Below are positions 11,457 through 20,016 of a stretch of DNA of 34,140 nucleotides, piece by piece. Source of the stretch: a virus; IMG/VR virus record IMGVR_UViG_3300032326_000087, positions 1 through 34,140 of that record. One strand, written 5' to 3'. The notes beneath the pieces are model-generated. The model did not search any database and was not told the DNA's origin. It saw only the letters and a program-made list of their open reading frames with translations. The translations under genes were made by a program, and so were the position numbers. How positions within the stretch are numbered: the first letter of the stretch is position 1; every line of letters starts with the position of its first letter.

Positions 11457-12703
11457 TCATTCCCTATAAGCCAAGGGAACACCAACTAAAGGTTCACGAG
11501 TTACTGGATGGCAAACGCTTTGCTGTCGTAGTGGCACATCGTAGGTTCGGTAAGACTGTAGCTGCACTTAACCACTTAATCCGTGAGGCGGTGCTAAACG
11601 AGAAAGAAACTCCTCGTTACGCTTACATTGCGCCTACCTATGGACAAGCAAAGAGGGTAGCTTGGGACTATCTCGTTAAATACACTACTCCGCTAGGCGG
11701 TACTAACAACATTTCAGAGTTACGAGTTGACTTCTGGGGTAGGCGTATTCAACTGTATGGCTCAGACAATCCTGATTCCCTCCGAGGTCAATTCTTTGAT
11801 GGGGTAATCATTGATGAGGTGGGTGACCAGAATCCTAAGATATGGACAGATATTGTCAGACCTGCTCTGACTGATAGAAAAGGTTGGTGTCTCTTTATTG
11901 GTACACCTAAAGGACACAACCACTTCAAAGAGTTGCGAGACAGGGCAGAGAAAGAGGATGGATGGGGTCTGCTTGAGTTCAAAGCCTCTGAGACAGGGGT
12001 AGTAGATGAGACAGAACTAAAGGCTGCTAAGAACGAGATGGGCGAGGATAAATACCGCCAAGAGTTTGAGTGTAGCTTTGACGCTGCTGTAGAAGGTTCT
12101 TACTATGGGCAAATGCTGAACGAGTTAGAAGAAAAGAAGCACATGCAAGAGATTCCCAGAGAGGAACTGAGCAGAACTTTTACTGCTTGGGACTTGGGTA
12201 TGGGTGACTCTACGTCTATCTGGGTGGCTCAACTGGTGGGTACTGAGGTGCGCCTAATCGACTATTACGAGAATCATGGCGTAGGACTTGACCACTACGT
12301 TAAGTGGATTAAAGATAACGACTACTCAAAAGCAGAGCATATTCTGCCCCATGACGTAAGAGTTAGGGAGTTAGGCACAGGTAAAAGCAGGTTAGAGATG
12401 CTTGAGGACTCAGGGTTAGAAGTTAAGATTGCACCCAGAATGGGACTAGATGATGGCATCCAAGCGGTAAGAAGGTTGCTGCCAAGGTGCTGGTTTAACG
12501 TGCCTAAAGTGCAGAATGGCTTGAACTGCCTTAGAAACTACCGCAGAGACTACGATGAGAAGCGTAAGATATTCTATGAAAGACCACTACACGATTGGTC
12601 TAGTCATGGCTCTGATTCTTTCCGTTACTTAGCCCTTGGATTGGATGAAGGACATTCAACATGGTCTAAGCCTATTAACCAAACTCCGAAGTGGATTGTC
12701 TGA
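11444..12703 (+). CDS. terL: Terminase large subunit
   Basis: The 419-residue protein has the ATPase motor motifs: Walker A HRRFGKT (32-38), Walker B VIIDE (121-125) and a coupling motif GTPKGH (about 153-158). The C-terminal RNase H-like nuclease has acidic residues in TAWDLGMGD (D250), LIDYY (D273) and HDWSSHGSDSFRYLA (D384, D391). It drives DNA into the procapsid and cuts concatemers. It is a little short for the family but complete. The stop shares a base with the next ATG. The packaging mode (headful or cohesive) cannot be told from the window. Confidence 0.95.
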   Translation: MGEIVIPYKPREHQLKVHELLDGKRFAVVVAHRRFGKTVAALNHLIREAVLNEKETPRYAYIAPTYGQAKRVAWDYLVKYTTPLGGTNNISELRVDFWGRRIQLYGSDNPDSLRGQFFDGVIIDEVGDQNPKIWTDIVRPALTDRKGWCLFIGTPKGHNHFKELRDRAEKEDGWGLLEFKASETGVVDETELKAAKNEMGEDKYRQEFECSFDAAVEGSYYGQMLNELEEKKHMQEIPREELSRTFTAWDLGMGDSTSIWVAQLVGTEVRLIDYYENHGVGLDHYVKWIKDNDYSKAEHILPHDVRVRELGTGKSRLEMLEDSGLEVKIAPRMGLDDGIQAVRRLLPRCWFNVPKVQNGLNCLRNYRRDYDEKRKIFYERPLHDWSSHGSDSFRYLALGLDEGHSTWSKPINQTPKWIV

Positions 12704-12882
12704 TGTATGTATCAATGCAGGGTGTAAATTTAGCACCTAAAGTAAAAGAACTTGAAAAGCGTATCGAAATGCTTGAAAATATGGTAAAAGAGTTACAATT
12801 GGATAAACCCCGAATGGGACGCCCTCCAAAGGACAAGCATGGCACAGAACGAGTTAATGTCGATAATCCAAGCAGAGATTGA
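12703..12882 (+). CDS. Coiled-coil protein with AT-hook-like motif, 59 residues
   Basis: The ATG overlaps the terminase stop (TGATG). The product has a coiled coil (VKELEKRIEMLENMVKELQL) followed by a basic DNA-binding-like motif (RMGRPPKDKHG), and ends 44 bases inside the portal gene. Small proteins with a coiled coil and GRPPK tail between terminase and portal occur in other podovirus-like phages as I recall. It may aid packaging or DNA contact; no activity is known. Confidence 0.65.
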   Translation: MYVSMQGVNLAPKVKELEKRIEMLENMVKELQLDKPRMGRPPKDKHGTERVNVDNPSRD

Positions 12883-14971
12883 CGATGCAATTGGATTTAT
12901 TGAAAGTGAAACTGTTGAGCAGCGCAAACAGGCTCTGGAGGCTTATCTACGACAACCATATGGTAATGAGGTTGAGGGTAAGTCTCAAATCGTTACTGGA
13001 GAAGTTGCAGAAGCGATAGATGGTGCGCTACCTAGCTTAGTTCGTATCTTTACAGGCTCAGACAATATCGTAGTCTTTGAGCCACAAGGCCCAAGGGACG
13101 AAGCCTCTGCAAAACAGGCTACAGACTACTGTAACTGGGTATTCAACAGGGATAACGCTGGTGTAGCTATTTTGCATGATTGGTTCAAAGATGCCTTGAT
13201 GCAGAAGAATGGCATTGTTAAGGCGTATTGGGAAGACAAAGAAGACATTACTAAAGAGCGTTACTTTGACTTGTCTAACGATGAGTTAGCAATGCTGATG
13301 AGTGATGAGACTATGGAGATTGTCGAGCAAGATACGACAGAGTTCCCAATCTTTGACCCAATGGGTCAGCCAGTTATAGACCCTATGGGTATGCCTGTGA
13401 TGGGTGCTACTCATAACGTAGTTGTCCAACAAAAGAAGAAATCAGGCAAGGTAACTATTGAGAACGTCCCTCCAGAAGAATTCCTGATTAGCAAGAAGGC
13501 TAGAACTATTGCTGATTCACCTTTCGTAGCCCACAGGCAGATGTTGACTCGTAGCACATTGATTGCTATGGGTTTTAACAAGAAGCAAGTAGAAGGCTTG
13601 CAAATGGGTGATGCTTTGGCATACACACCAGAGCGTGTGGCTCGTTACGCAGCAGGTGAGCAACCTTACCAAACGCAGACAGATGACCCTGCGATGCAAG
13701 AGATTGAAGTCTTTGAGTGCTATATCAAAACTGACCTTGATGGCAAAGGCATTGCAACATTGGTTCAAGTGTTCTACGCTTCTAATGAAATCCTAGAAGA
13801 CGAAAAAGGTAAGGAAATGGTTGAGGAAGTGGACTATGTTCCTTTCCACTCAATCTGTCCTATCCCAATTCCACACAAGTTCTTTGGTAACTCACTAGCT
13901 GACAGAACAGTTGACCTACAGTTAATCAAAACCACTATCACTCGTCAGATGTTGGATAACTTATATCTGACAAACAATGCTCGTGTGGTAGCAGTTGAGG
14001 GTCAAGTAAACCTTGATGACTTGCTTACATCTACTGCTGGTGGTGTTATTCGTGCCAAGTCACAAGGTGCTGTTTCTCAATTGGTTGTACAGAACGTGGC
14101 GGCACAGGCTTTCCCAATGCTTCAGTATCTGGACACAATTCAGTCTAAGCGTACAGGCGTGTCTGATGCCTCACAAGGGCTAGACCCATCTGTATTGCAG
14201 AACGTGACTGCTGCTGCGGTAGCTTCAATGCAACAAGCTGGCGCAGGTAAGATTGAACTAATGGCTCGAATATTTGCTGAGACAGGCGTTAAGTCTTTGT
14301 TCCAAGGCATCTTGCACTTGCTCTGTAAGTATCAAGACAAAGCACGAATGGTTCGCATGCGTGGCGAATTCGTAGAGTTTGACCCTAGAACATGGGCTAA
14401 CCAATATGATGTGTCTATCAATGTAGGTTTAGGCGCAGGGAATCGTCAAGAGCAGATGGCTATGTTGTCGATGGTTCTTGCTAAACAGGAACAGTTGATT
14501 GGTCAGTACGGCCCTGCTAATCCTTACGTTTCCCCTGCTCAGTATCGTGGCACTTTGGGACGCATGGTAGAGATTGCTGGCTTTAAAGATAGTGCTGAGT
14601 TCTATAAGCCTATTACGCCAGAGCAAGACCAGATGCTCTCAAATCCTCCTCCACAGCAACAGCAGATGCCTCCAGAGATACAGGCATTGATGGCTAAAAC
14701 TCAAGCTGAGATACAAGCCAACCAAGCTAAAGCACAAGCTGACTTGCAGATGCAACAACAACAGATGCAGATTGATATGCAGATGGCTGAACAGAAGGCT
14801 GCTCTTGAAATGCAATTGATGCGTGAGAAAGAGATGGCTAAGTTGCAACTTGAGCGTGAGAAGCAACAGGCTTACTTTGCATTGAAGCAACAAGAGTTTG
14901 AAGCAGAAGCCCAATTGAAAGCAATGAAGATTGGTGCTGGCATTACATCCAACGTAGAGATTAGAGGTTAA
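12839..14971 (+). CDS. Portal protein (head-tail connector)
   Basis: The 710-residue protein begins MAQNELMSIIQAEIDDAIGF and has the body of P22/SU10-type portals: VEGKSQIVTGEVAEAIDGAL and LPSLVRIFTGSD, DYCNWVFNRDNAG, ALMQKNGIVKAYWED, then VPFHSICPIPIPHKFFGNS and TVDLQLIKTTITRQMLDNLY. Twelve copies would form the DNA channel at one vertex. The last ~110 residues are a Q/E/A-rich coiled coil (KAQADLQMQQQQMQIDMQMA), which would correspond to the barrel region reaching into the head. It overlaps the coiled-coil gene and is followed two bases later by a virion protein gene. Confidence 0.93.
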   Translation: MAQNELMSIIQAEIDDAIGFIESETVEQRKQALEAYLRQPYGNEVEGKSQIVTGEVAEAIDGALPSLVRIFTGSDNIVVFEPQGPRDEASAKQATDYCNWVFNRDNAGVAILHDWFKDALMQKNGIVKAYWEDKEDITKERYFDLSNDELAMLMSDETMEIVEQDTTEFPIFDPMGQPVIDPMGMPVMGATHNVVVQQKKKSGKVTIENVPPEEFLISKKARTIADSPFVAHRQMLTRSTLIAMGFNKKQVEGLQMGDALAYTPERVARYAAGEQPYQTQTDDPAMQEIEVFECYIKTDLDGKGIATLVQVFYASNEILEDEKGKEMVEEVDYVPFHSICPIPIPHKFFGNSLADRTVDLQLIKTTITRQMLDNLYLTNNARVVAVEGQVNLDDLLTSTAGGVIRAKSQGAVSQLVVQNVAAQAFPMLQYLDTIQSKRTGVSDASQGLDPSVLQNVTAAAVASMQQAGAGKIELMARIFAETGVKSLFQGILHLLCKYQDKARMVRMRGEFVEFDPRTWANQYDVSINVGLGAGNRQEQMAMLSMVLAKQEQLIGQYGPANPYVSPAQYRGTLGRMVEIAGFKDSAEFYKPITPEQDQMLSNPPPQQQQMPPEIQALMAKTQAEIQANQAKAQADLQMQQQQMQIDMQMAEQKAALEMQLMREKEMAKLQLEREKQQAYFALKQQEFEAEAQLKAMKIGAGITSNVEIRG

Positions 14972-14973
14972 TC

Positions 14974-16464
14974 ATGGCTACAACTAATGCTGAAATCCTT
15001 GGTTGGCTACAAGCTAATCCTACCGCTACAGATGCTGATATTGCTAATGCAATGGCGGTTGCAGGTGTTAACCCTGCTCAAATGGCTCAAGTTGTAGGTG
15101 TGTCTGAAGGTGAGGTAGCTGCTCGTGTTGCGGCTACATTACCTCCAAATCAAGCAGTATTGTTAGGCGATACATATGTTCAAGCAGTAAACCAAGTAAC
15201 TGGTTCTGGTCAAGACCAGCAAGTAGGTGGTATTGAAAATGTAATTACTTATAAGGCTGATGACAATAAAACTGGTGGAAGTTATAACCAGTACAACCCT
15301 GATGGAACATTATCTCGTACTGGTACACAACAAGAAGTAAACGCTACCAAAGATTTTATGGACTTTGCTCTTACAGCAGGTACATTATTTGGTCTTCCGT
15401 CTGGTATTGGTAATGCGCTTGGTTTAAGCGGTGCTGCGGGTCAAGCTGTAGGTCAAGGATTACTAACTACAGGAACTAAATTAGGTGGTGGTGAAAACCT
15501 TGGTGATGCACTTAAAGCAGGTTTGATTGGTGGCGGTCTTGTTTATGGTGGCTCTCAATTAGCTGATTATGTTCGTGCCAATACACCTATTGATGCGTCT
15601 AATATGACGCAAGCACAATTTAATGATGCAATAGAAAGTAAGTTAATTTCAGATATGCAAACGGCTGGTTTAAGCAAAGACCAGATTAACGCATTTTTTG
15701 ATGACATGGGAATAGGTCAAGGTTTAACTACAAATGTAGCCACACCAACAACTGATGTTTCTACCACAGCAGATACTGTTCAAATTACAGGTGAAAGGCC
15801 AACCAATGTAAGCATTGGGAATCCTTTTATAACAACACCAACTGTTAATGTAACTGCTGATAGACCCAAAGTAACTACTGAGCAAGATTTAATTAACACA
15901 CTTGCTACAATTCCAAAAGTTGAAGTTGTTGCTGATAGACCTAAAACAACTACTATTGGTGATGCGTTAGCTGCAATTACAACTATACCAACTACGTTAA
16001 CTGGAACACCAACAACACCTACAACACCAGTTAAAAAAGATACAACTCTAACAACGGCAGATATTATTAAGTTGATTAGCGTTGTTCCAGCAATTGCTGC
16101 TGTAACAAAAATTACAACTCCAACAACAACACCTCCAACAGGTTTTGACGTTGTTCCTATTCCCGCATCTTTTGGTAATCCTCCAGCACCTAGTGTTGCG
16201 CCTTACAGCCCACTTACACCAATTAACTTTGGTAATCGTAATCTATTGATTGGCACACAATGGGAAAAATTCCTAGACCCTAACTATGGTCAAGTGCCAG
16301 AGCCTGTCCAATACTCACAACCATCTAGTTTGAGTTACAACGATTTGATGGGAATTTTGGGTAGCAAGCAGGGTATGCCTGCTGCTAGTTCTTTAAGTAT
16401 CAATGACATAATTTCTGGAATACAAAACCAATATGGACAAGTACCTACTAGCACAATGGGCTAA
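14974..16464 (+). CDS. Thr/Pro-rich virion-associated protein with ADRP repeats, 496 residues
   Basis: The N-terminus carries a short helical module (ILGWLQANPTATDADIANAM, then PAQMAQVVGVSEGEVAAR) that I recall from structural proteins of other podovirus-like phages. Residues about 125-195 are glycine/alanine-rich and hydrophobic (AGLIGGGLVYGGSQL), consistent with membrane insertion. From about 265 there are three related units starting VQITGERP, VNVTADRP and VEVVADRP, then long threonine-rich linkers and a proline-rich end. It lies between portal and scaffold, so it is probably in the particle, perhaps an internal protein. No enzyme motif is visible. Confidence 0.65.
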   Translation: MATTNAEILGWLQANPTATDADIANAMAVAGVNPAQMAQVVGVSEGEVAARVAATLPPNQAVLLGDTYVQAVNQVTGSGQDQQVGGIENVITYKADDNKTGGSYNQYNPDGTLSRTGTQQEVNATKDFMDFALTAGTLFGLPSGIGNALGLSGAAGQAVGQGLLTTGTKLGGGENLGDALKAGLIGGGLVYGGSQLADYVRANTPIDASNMTQAQFNDAIESKLISDMQTAGLSKDQINAFFDDMGIGQGLTTNVATPTTDVSTTADTVQITGERPTNVSIGNPFITTPTVNVTADRPKVTTEQDLINTLATIPKVEVVADRPKTTTIGDALAAITTIPTTLTGTPTTPTTPVKKDTTLTTADIIKLISVVPAIAAVTKITTPTTTPPTGFDVVPIPASFGNPPAPSVAPYSPLTPINFGNRNLLIGTQWEKFLDPNYGQVPEPVQYSQPSSLSYNDLMGILGSKQGMPAASSLSINDIISGIQNQYGQVPTSTMG

Positions 16465-16672
16465 GAACTTACTAAATGATGACTTTTTCAAAGAAGTTAT
16501 AGATAACTTGAAAAAAGAACAGATTAGTGTGATAATTAACACAAGTGCAAGTGAAATTAACAAGCGTGAAAATGCTTATCAGCACATAAAGACTATTGAA
16601 CTGATTACAGGACACCTAGAAGGTTTAGCCTCGGAAACTGTGATTAAGGAAAAGAAGTGGAAGATTCTGTAG
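16433..16672 (+). CDS. Hypothetical helical protein, 79 residues
   Basis: It overlaps the end of the preceding gene by 32 bases in another frame and starts MDKYLLAQWAKNLLNDDFFK, continuing with charged helices (EVIDNLKKEQISVIINTSAS, INKRENAYQHIKTIELITGH). Small helical proteins of this layout (W..LL.D..F..V......Q) often sit near portal and scaffold genes in podovirus-like phages; function is unknown. A head assembly factor is plausible by position only. Confidence 0.65.
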   Translation: MDKYLLAQWAKNLLNDDFFKEVIDNLKKEQISVIINTSASEINKRENAYQHIKTIELITGHLEGLASETVIKEKKWKIL

Positions 16673-16693
16673 GGTTTACCCTACCCTCCGTCC

Positions 16694-16708
16694 AGAAGGT
16701 TTCTGGCG
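16694..16708 (+). other. Short hairpin before the scaffold gene
   Basis: The leader of the scaffold gene contains a six-base perfect stem CCAGAA/TTCTGG with a three-base loop (GGT), and just upstream the short palindrome GGGTTTACCC. There is no T tract. They may affect scaffold translation; evidence is structural only. Confidence 0.35.
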
Positions 16709-16724
16709 ATTATTGAGATGACAA

Positions 16725-17654
16725 ATGGAAAACACCAACCCAACAGGGAGTGAAAGCCTAGATGTAAACCAAGCCGCTTCAGCTTTTGAGGGCATGATGG
16801 GTGATTCTGAGGAAGCTGACAACAGCCAAGCCGAAGGTCAACCAGAGTACCAACAAGAGACTGACGAAGTTGAGTATTCTGAGGAGGAATCCGAGGAACA
16901 ACCAAAGCCAAGATATAAAGTCAAGGCATCTGGTGAGGAAGTCGAAGTAGAACTAGACGAACTTATCAAGGGTTATCAACAAGGTACGGACTACACTAAA
17001 AAGTCTCAGGCTCTAGCTGAACAACGTAAGGCGATTGAAGCTGAACGTAGTCATTTAGAGTATGTAAAACAAGAGCGACAGGCATACGCCCAGAAGTTGC
17101 AAGCGTTGGATAGCTTCCTTACGCAGCAACATCAGGGTGTGGACTTAGAAGTTTTAAAGGAAACAGACCCTATCGGTTATGCGGTAGCGGTAGCTGAACA
17201 GAGCCAGCGTGAGAAGCAGTTAGCAGTAGTCAGGAATGAACAGCAACGCATTGCCCAACAGCAACAAGCAGAGCAACAATCTCAACTGCAAGCGCACTTA
17301 CGAACAGAATCTGAGAAGCTAGTTAGTCTGATTCCTGAGTTAGCGACACCACAGGGTGATGCGGTACGGAAACAAATCCGTGACTATGCGAAGTCTGTAG
17401 GTTGGTCTGACCAAGAACTTAGTTCCGTGTATGACAGTCGTGCTGTGATGACCTTGTATAAGGCAATGAAGTATGAGCAACTTCAAAAGAGCAAACCAGA
17501 GTTGAATAAAAAACTCCAGTCTGCCCCTAAGATGATGCGTTCTGGTACTTCTGCGCCTCCTACTAGGTCTTCACAAGATAAACAGGCTATGCAAAGGTTG
17601 CGTGAAACTGGAAAAGTCCAAGACGCTGCTAGAGCATTTGAACGATTTTTATAA
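16725..17654 (+). CDS. Scaffolding protein
   Basis: The 309-residue product is very acidic at the N-terminus (EEADNSQAEGQPEYQQETDE and EVEYSEEESEEQ), then has a short beta unit (RYKVKASGEEVEVELDELIK, YQQGTDYTKKSQALAEQRK), a long Q/E/A-rich coiled coil (about 110-205) and a basic C-terminus ending TGKVQDAARAFERFL. Acidic-coiled-basic layout and the position directly before the capsid gene are those of internal scaffold proteins, whose C-terminal helix contacts the capsid shell. No protease motif is seen. Confidence 0.85.
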   Translation: MENTNPTGSESLDVNQAASAFEGMMGDSEEADNSQAEGQPEYQQETDEVEYSEEESEEQPKPRYKVKASGEEVEVELDELIKGYQQGTDYTKKSQALAEQRKAIEAERSHLEYVKQERQAYAQKLQALDSFLTQQHQGVDLEVLKETDPIGYAVAVAEQSQREKQLAVVRNEQQRIAQQQQAEQQSQLQAHLRTESEKLVSLIPELATPQGDAVRKQIRDYAKSVGWSDQELSSVYDSRAVMTLYKAMKYEQLQKSKPELNKKLQSAPKMMRSGTSAPPTRSSQDKQAMQRLRETGKVQDAARAFERFL

Positions 17655-17672
17655 ATTTTGGAGTATTAAATT

Positions 17673-18623
17673 ATGGCTACCTATCAAACATATACCGCAA
17701 TCGGTATGAGAGAAGACCTTTCGGATGTTATCTACTCGATTTCACCAACAGATGTTCCATTTATGTCTTCCATTGGCAAGACTAAAGCAACTGCTGTTCT
17801 ACATGAGTGGCAAGTCGATTCGCTTGCGGCCCCAGTTTTAGACAATTATGCAGTCGAAGGTGCAACGGCATCTGACGCTACTATGTCTCCTACTACTCGT
17901 GTTGGCAATCGTTGCCAAATTGCACAGAAGACTGTAAAGATTTCTGGCACTTTGCAAGCTGTTGACAAAGCAGGACGTAAGTCTGAAAAGGCTTATCAGT
18001 TGGCTAAGGCTTCTAGCGAAATCAAGCGTGACATGGAAACTTCCCTGTTGAGCAACCAGACTGCTGCTAACGGCAACAGTTCTACTGCTCGTAAATTGGG
18101 TGGTCTGCAAGCATGGTTGAACTCCAACTATGATGGCGGTACTTCTGGCGTGGCTGGTGACTTGGGCACTACTGCTCGTACTGATGGCACAAATCGTACT
18201 TTCACAGAAGACATTTTGAAGACTGTCGTTAAAGAAGTTTACGCTTCTGGTGGCAATCCTAAAGTGTTGATGGTGAACCCTGCACACAAGCAATTGGTGT
18301 CTGCTTTCACAGGTATCGCTGCTCAGCGTTTCATGGCCCCTGCCAATACCCCTACCACTATCGTCAGCGCAGCAGATGTTTACCTGTCAGATTTCGGTGC
18401 AATCTCAATTGTTCCCAACAGGTTCATGACATCTACCAATAGCTGTAACGAGACAGCGTTCATCCTTGACCCTGACATGGCTGCTATCGCTTACTTGCGT
18501 CCTTTCCAGACCAACGAGTTGGCTGTAACTGGCGACAATGAGTCCACACAGTTGTTGTGTGAGTACACATTGGAAGTTAAAAACCAAGCTGCTCATGGCA
18601 TTTTGGCTGACTTGACACCTTAA
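17673..18623 (+). CDS. Major capsid protein, SU10 type
   Basis: The 316-residue product begins MATYQTYTAIGMREDLSDVI and YSISPTDVPFMSSIGKTKAT, then LHEWQVDSLAAP, the opening of the SU10 major capsid family (HK97 fold). The spine helix region (KAYQLAKASSEIKRDMETSL) and a peripheral domain (ASGGNPKVLMVNPAHKQLVS) follow, ending CEYTLEVKNQAAHGILADL. It forms the icosahedral shell. A GGAG site lies before the ATG, and a strong terminator hairpin follows directly, fitting a highly expressed gene. Confidence 0.93.
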   Translation: MATYQTYTAIGMREDLSDVIYSISPTDVPFMSSIGKTKATAVLHEWQVDSLAAPVLDNYAVEGATASDATMSPTTRVGNRCQIAQKTVKISGTLQAVDKAGRKSEKAYQLAKASSEIKRDMETSLLSNQTAANGNSSTARKLGGLQAWLNSNYDGGTSGVAGDLGTTARTDGTNRTFTEDILKTVVKEVYASGGNPKVLMVNPAHKQLVSAFTGIAAQRFMAPANTPTTIVSAADVYLSDFGAISIVPNRFMTSTNSCNETAFILDPDMAAIAYLRPFQTNELAVTGDNESTQLLCEYTLEVKNQAAHGILADLTP

Positions 18624-18638
18624 TCTGGTGTAACCCAA

Positions 18639-18675
18639 AAAATGCCTCAGACTAATCCTCTGGGGCATTTTCTTT
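18639..18675 (+). terminator. Terminator-like hairpin after the capsid gene
   Basis: Thirteen bases (18639-18651, AAAATGCCTCAGA) pair with 18659-18671 around a seven-base loop, with one G-T pair; the T-rich end runs into CTTTTC. It lies 16 bases after the capsid stop and probably ends or reduces the capsid transcript. Confidence 0.8.
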
Positions 18676-18686
18676 TCTACTCAAAC

Positions 18687-18701
18687 TGATAGAATTGATG
18701 T
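18687..18701 (+). promoter_or_regulatory. Extended -10 promoter with leaderless geometry after the capsid terminator
   Basis: TG at 18687-18688, one base, then TAGAAT at 18690-18695. The ATG at 18702 is seven bases after the box and no Shine-Dalgarno sequence is visible, so the message of the next gene may be leaderless. The geometry equals that of the Cro-like gene at 4021. Confidence 0.5.
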
Positions 18702-19007
18702 ATGGAAAACTTTAGACAAACTGCTGTTCATGCTGATGGTGAAGGTGGCATCGTTATTCAAACTCGTCAGGATGTTTCTGACATTGTTGAGCAGAATAAA
18801 AAAGAATATAACTCGTATGACGAAAGAGCAAGATGGTCTGACCAGTTGTTTGGTAACAAGGTTGCATCTATTCCTATGACAGTCATTGATGACCTTAACA
18901 AAGCTGGAATCATGCGTGGCTTTGCTGTTCTTGATGACAAGCGTTTTGCTGCTTGGTTGAATGACCCAATGAATCGTGCATGGCGCACTAGAACTGGAGT
19001 GGTATGA
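18702..19007 (+). CDS. Conserved neck-region protein, 101 residues
   Basis: The product starts MENFRQTAVHADGEGGIVIQ and contains ASIPMTVIDDLNKAGIMRGF and RFAAWLNDPMNRAWRTRTG. The P(M)xVxxDLxxxGI and WLND..NR..RTR.G motifs are ones I recall from small proteins placed between capsid and adaptor in podovirus-like phages. Its role is not known; it may help join the neck. The stop overlaps the adaptor start by four bases. Confidence 0.7.
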   Translation: MENFRQTAVHADGEGGIVIQTRQDVSDIVEQNKKEYNSYDERARWSDQLFGNKVASIPMTVIDDLNKAGIMRGFAVLDDKRFAAWLNDPMNRAWRTRTGVV

Positions 19008-19624
19008 GCCTCTCAACATATTCTGACTTGCAGACTTCAATAGCCAACTATTTGGCTAGGTCTGACTTGACTAGCATCATTCCAGACTTTATTACTCTGG
19101 CTGAGAATCGTTTGCGTAGAGAACTGCGTGTTCGTCAGATGCTAAAGTCTGTAACAACTAGCACAGTCTCTGGTGATGCAACTGTAGAAGTTCCTAGCGA
19201 CTTCTTAGAGATTCGTGATTTTGTCGTAATGACAAACCCAATTCAACCATTGAGTTACTCTAGTCCCTCATCGTTATCTAATGACCCAAGAACATCAGAA
19301 GTTGGTGTTCCTAAGTCTTACACTATTCTTGCTTCTGAGTTTCAGTTAGCACCTGCACCTGATGGCGTATATACGTTAAAGATGCTTTATTACTCTGCGC
19401 CTCCGTACTTGACCAGCAACAATCCATCTAACGTGTTTCTAACTACTGCCCCTGATGGCTTGCTGTATGGCGCATTGGTTGAAGCAGAGCCTTATCTAAT
19501 GAATGATGCTCGTATCAATACATGGGGTTCTATGTACGACAGAGCAATTTCTTCTCTCACTAGGTCTGATGAAAACACTCAGTATTCTGGTGTGCCCCTG
19601 TCAATCAAATTAACTGCAAGGTGA
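19004..19624 (+). CDS. Head-tail adaptor protein, SU10 type
   Basis: The 206-residue product begins MSLSTYSDLQTSIANYLARS and has IIPDFITLAENRLRRELRVR, DATVEVPSDFLEIRDFV, then a beta-rich half (KSYTILASEFQLAPAPDGVY, LKMLYYSAPPYL) and a helix EAEPYLMNDARINTWGSMYD. This is the pattern of the SU10-type/gp11-like adaptor ring that sits below the portal. It is coupled to the preceding gene by ATGA. The fold assignment is by recollected family pattern and position. Confidence 0.85.
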   Translation: MSLSTYSDLQTSIANYLARSDLTSIIPDFITLAENRLRRELRVRQMLKSVTTSTVSGDATVEVPSDFLEIRDFVVMTNPIQPLSYSSPSSLSNDPRTSEVGVPKSYTILASEFQLAPAPDGVYTLKMLYYSAPPYLTSNNPSNVFLTTAPDGLLYGALVEAEPYLMNDARINTWGSMYDRAISSLTRSDENTQYSGVPLSIKLTAR

Positions 19625-19628
19625 AATC

Positions 19629-20015
19629 ATGGCTGAAATGTCTAACTACTTGGAAAATGCTCTTATCAACGTGACGTTGAGAGCAACTAGCTACACAGCA
19701 CCAACAACTGTGTATTTGGCTTTGTACACAACAGACCCGACAGACGCTGATACTGGAACTGAATGTTCTGGCACTAGCTATGCTCGTCAGTCTATTACTT
19801 TTGGTGCGCCCTCCAATGGTGCTTCTACCAATTCTGCTGCTATTGAGTTTCCTCAAGCTGGTGGTGCATGGGGAACAATTACACACATTGGAATCCGTGA
19901 TGCTTTGACAACAGGAAACCTTTTGTATCACTCACCACTAGACGCTTCTAAAACGATTGCAACTGGTGATGTGTTCCGTATTGCTACAGGTTCTTTGTCA
20001 GTAACATTGTCATAA
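19629..20015 (+). CDS. Beta-sandwich tail-associated protein, 128 residues
   Basis: The product begins MAEMSNYLENALINVTLRAT, then TAPTTVYLALYTTDPTDAD, SGTSYARQSITFGAPSNGAS and WGTITHIGIRDALTTGNLL. This is a family often annotated as phage tail fibre or minor tail protein in many phages (signature YLALyT.DPTda.tG.E.....YaRq.i.F), probably a small jelly-roll. It likely sits on the neck or tail. It is separated from the next gene by one base. Role by family only. Confidence 0.75.
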   Translation: MAEMSNYLENALINVTLRATSYTAPTTVYLALYTTDPTDADTGTECSGTSYARQSITFGAPSNGASTNSAAIEFPQAGGAWGTITHIGIRDALTTGNLLYHSPLDASKTIATGDVFRIATGSLSVTLS

Positions 20016-20016
20016 C

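Noticed and set aside
14639-14914. Leucine-rich minus-strand frame opposite the portal coiled coil
   Set aside because: It is the complement of the CAA/CAG-rich coiled-coil region and has no supporting start signal.
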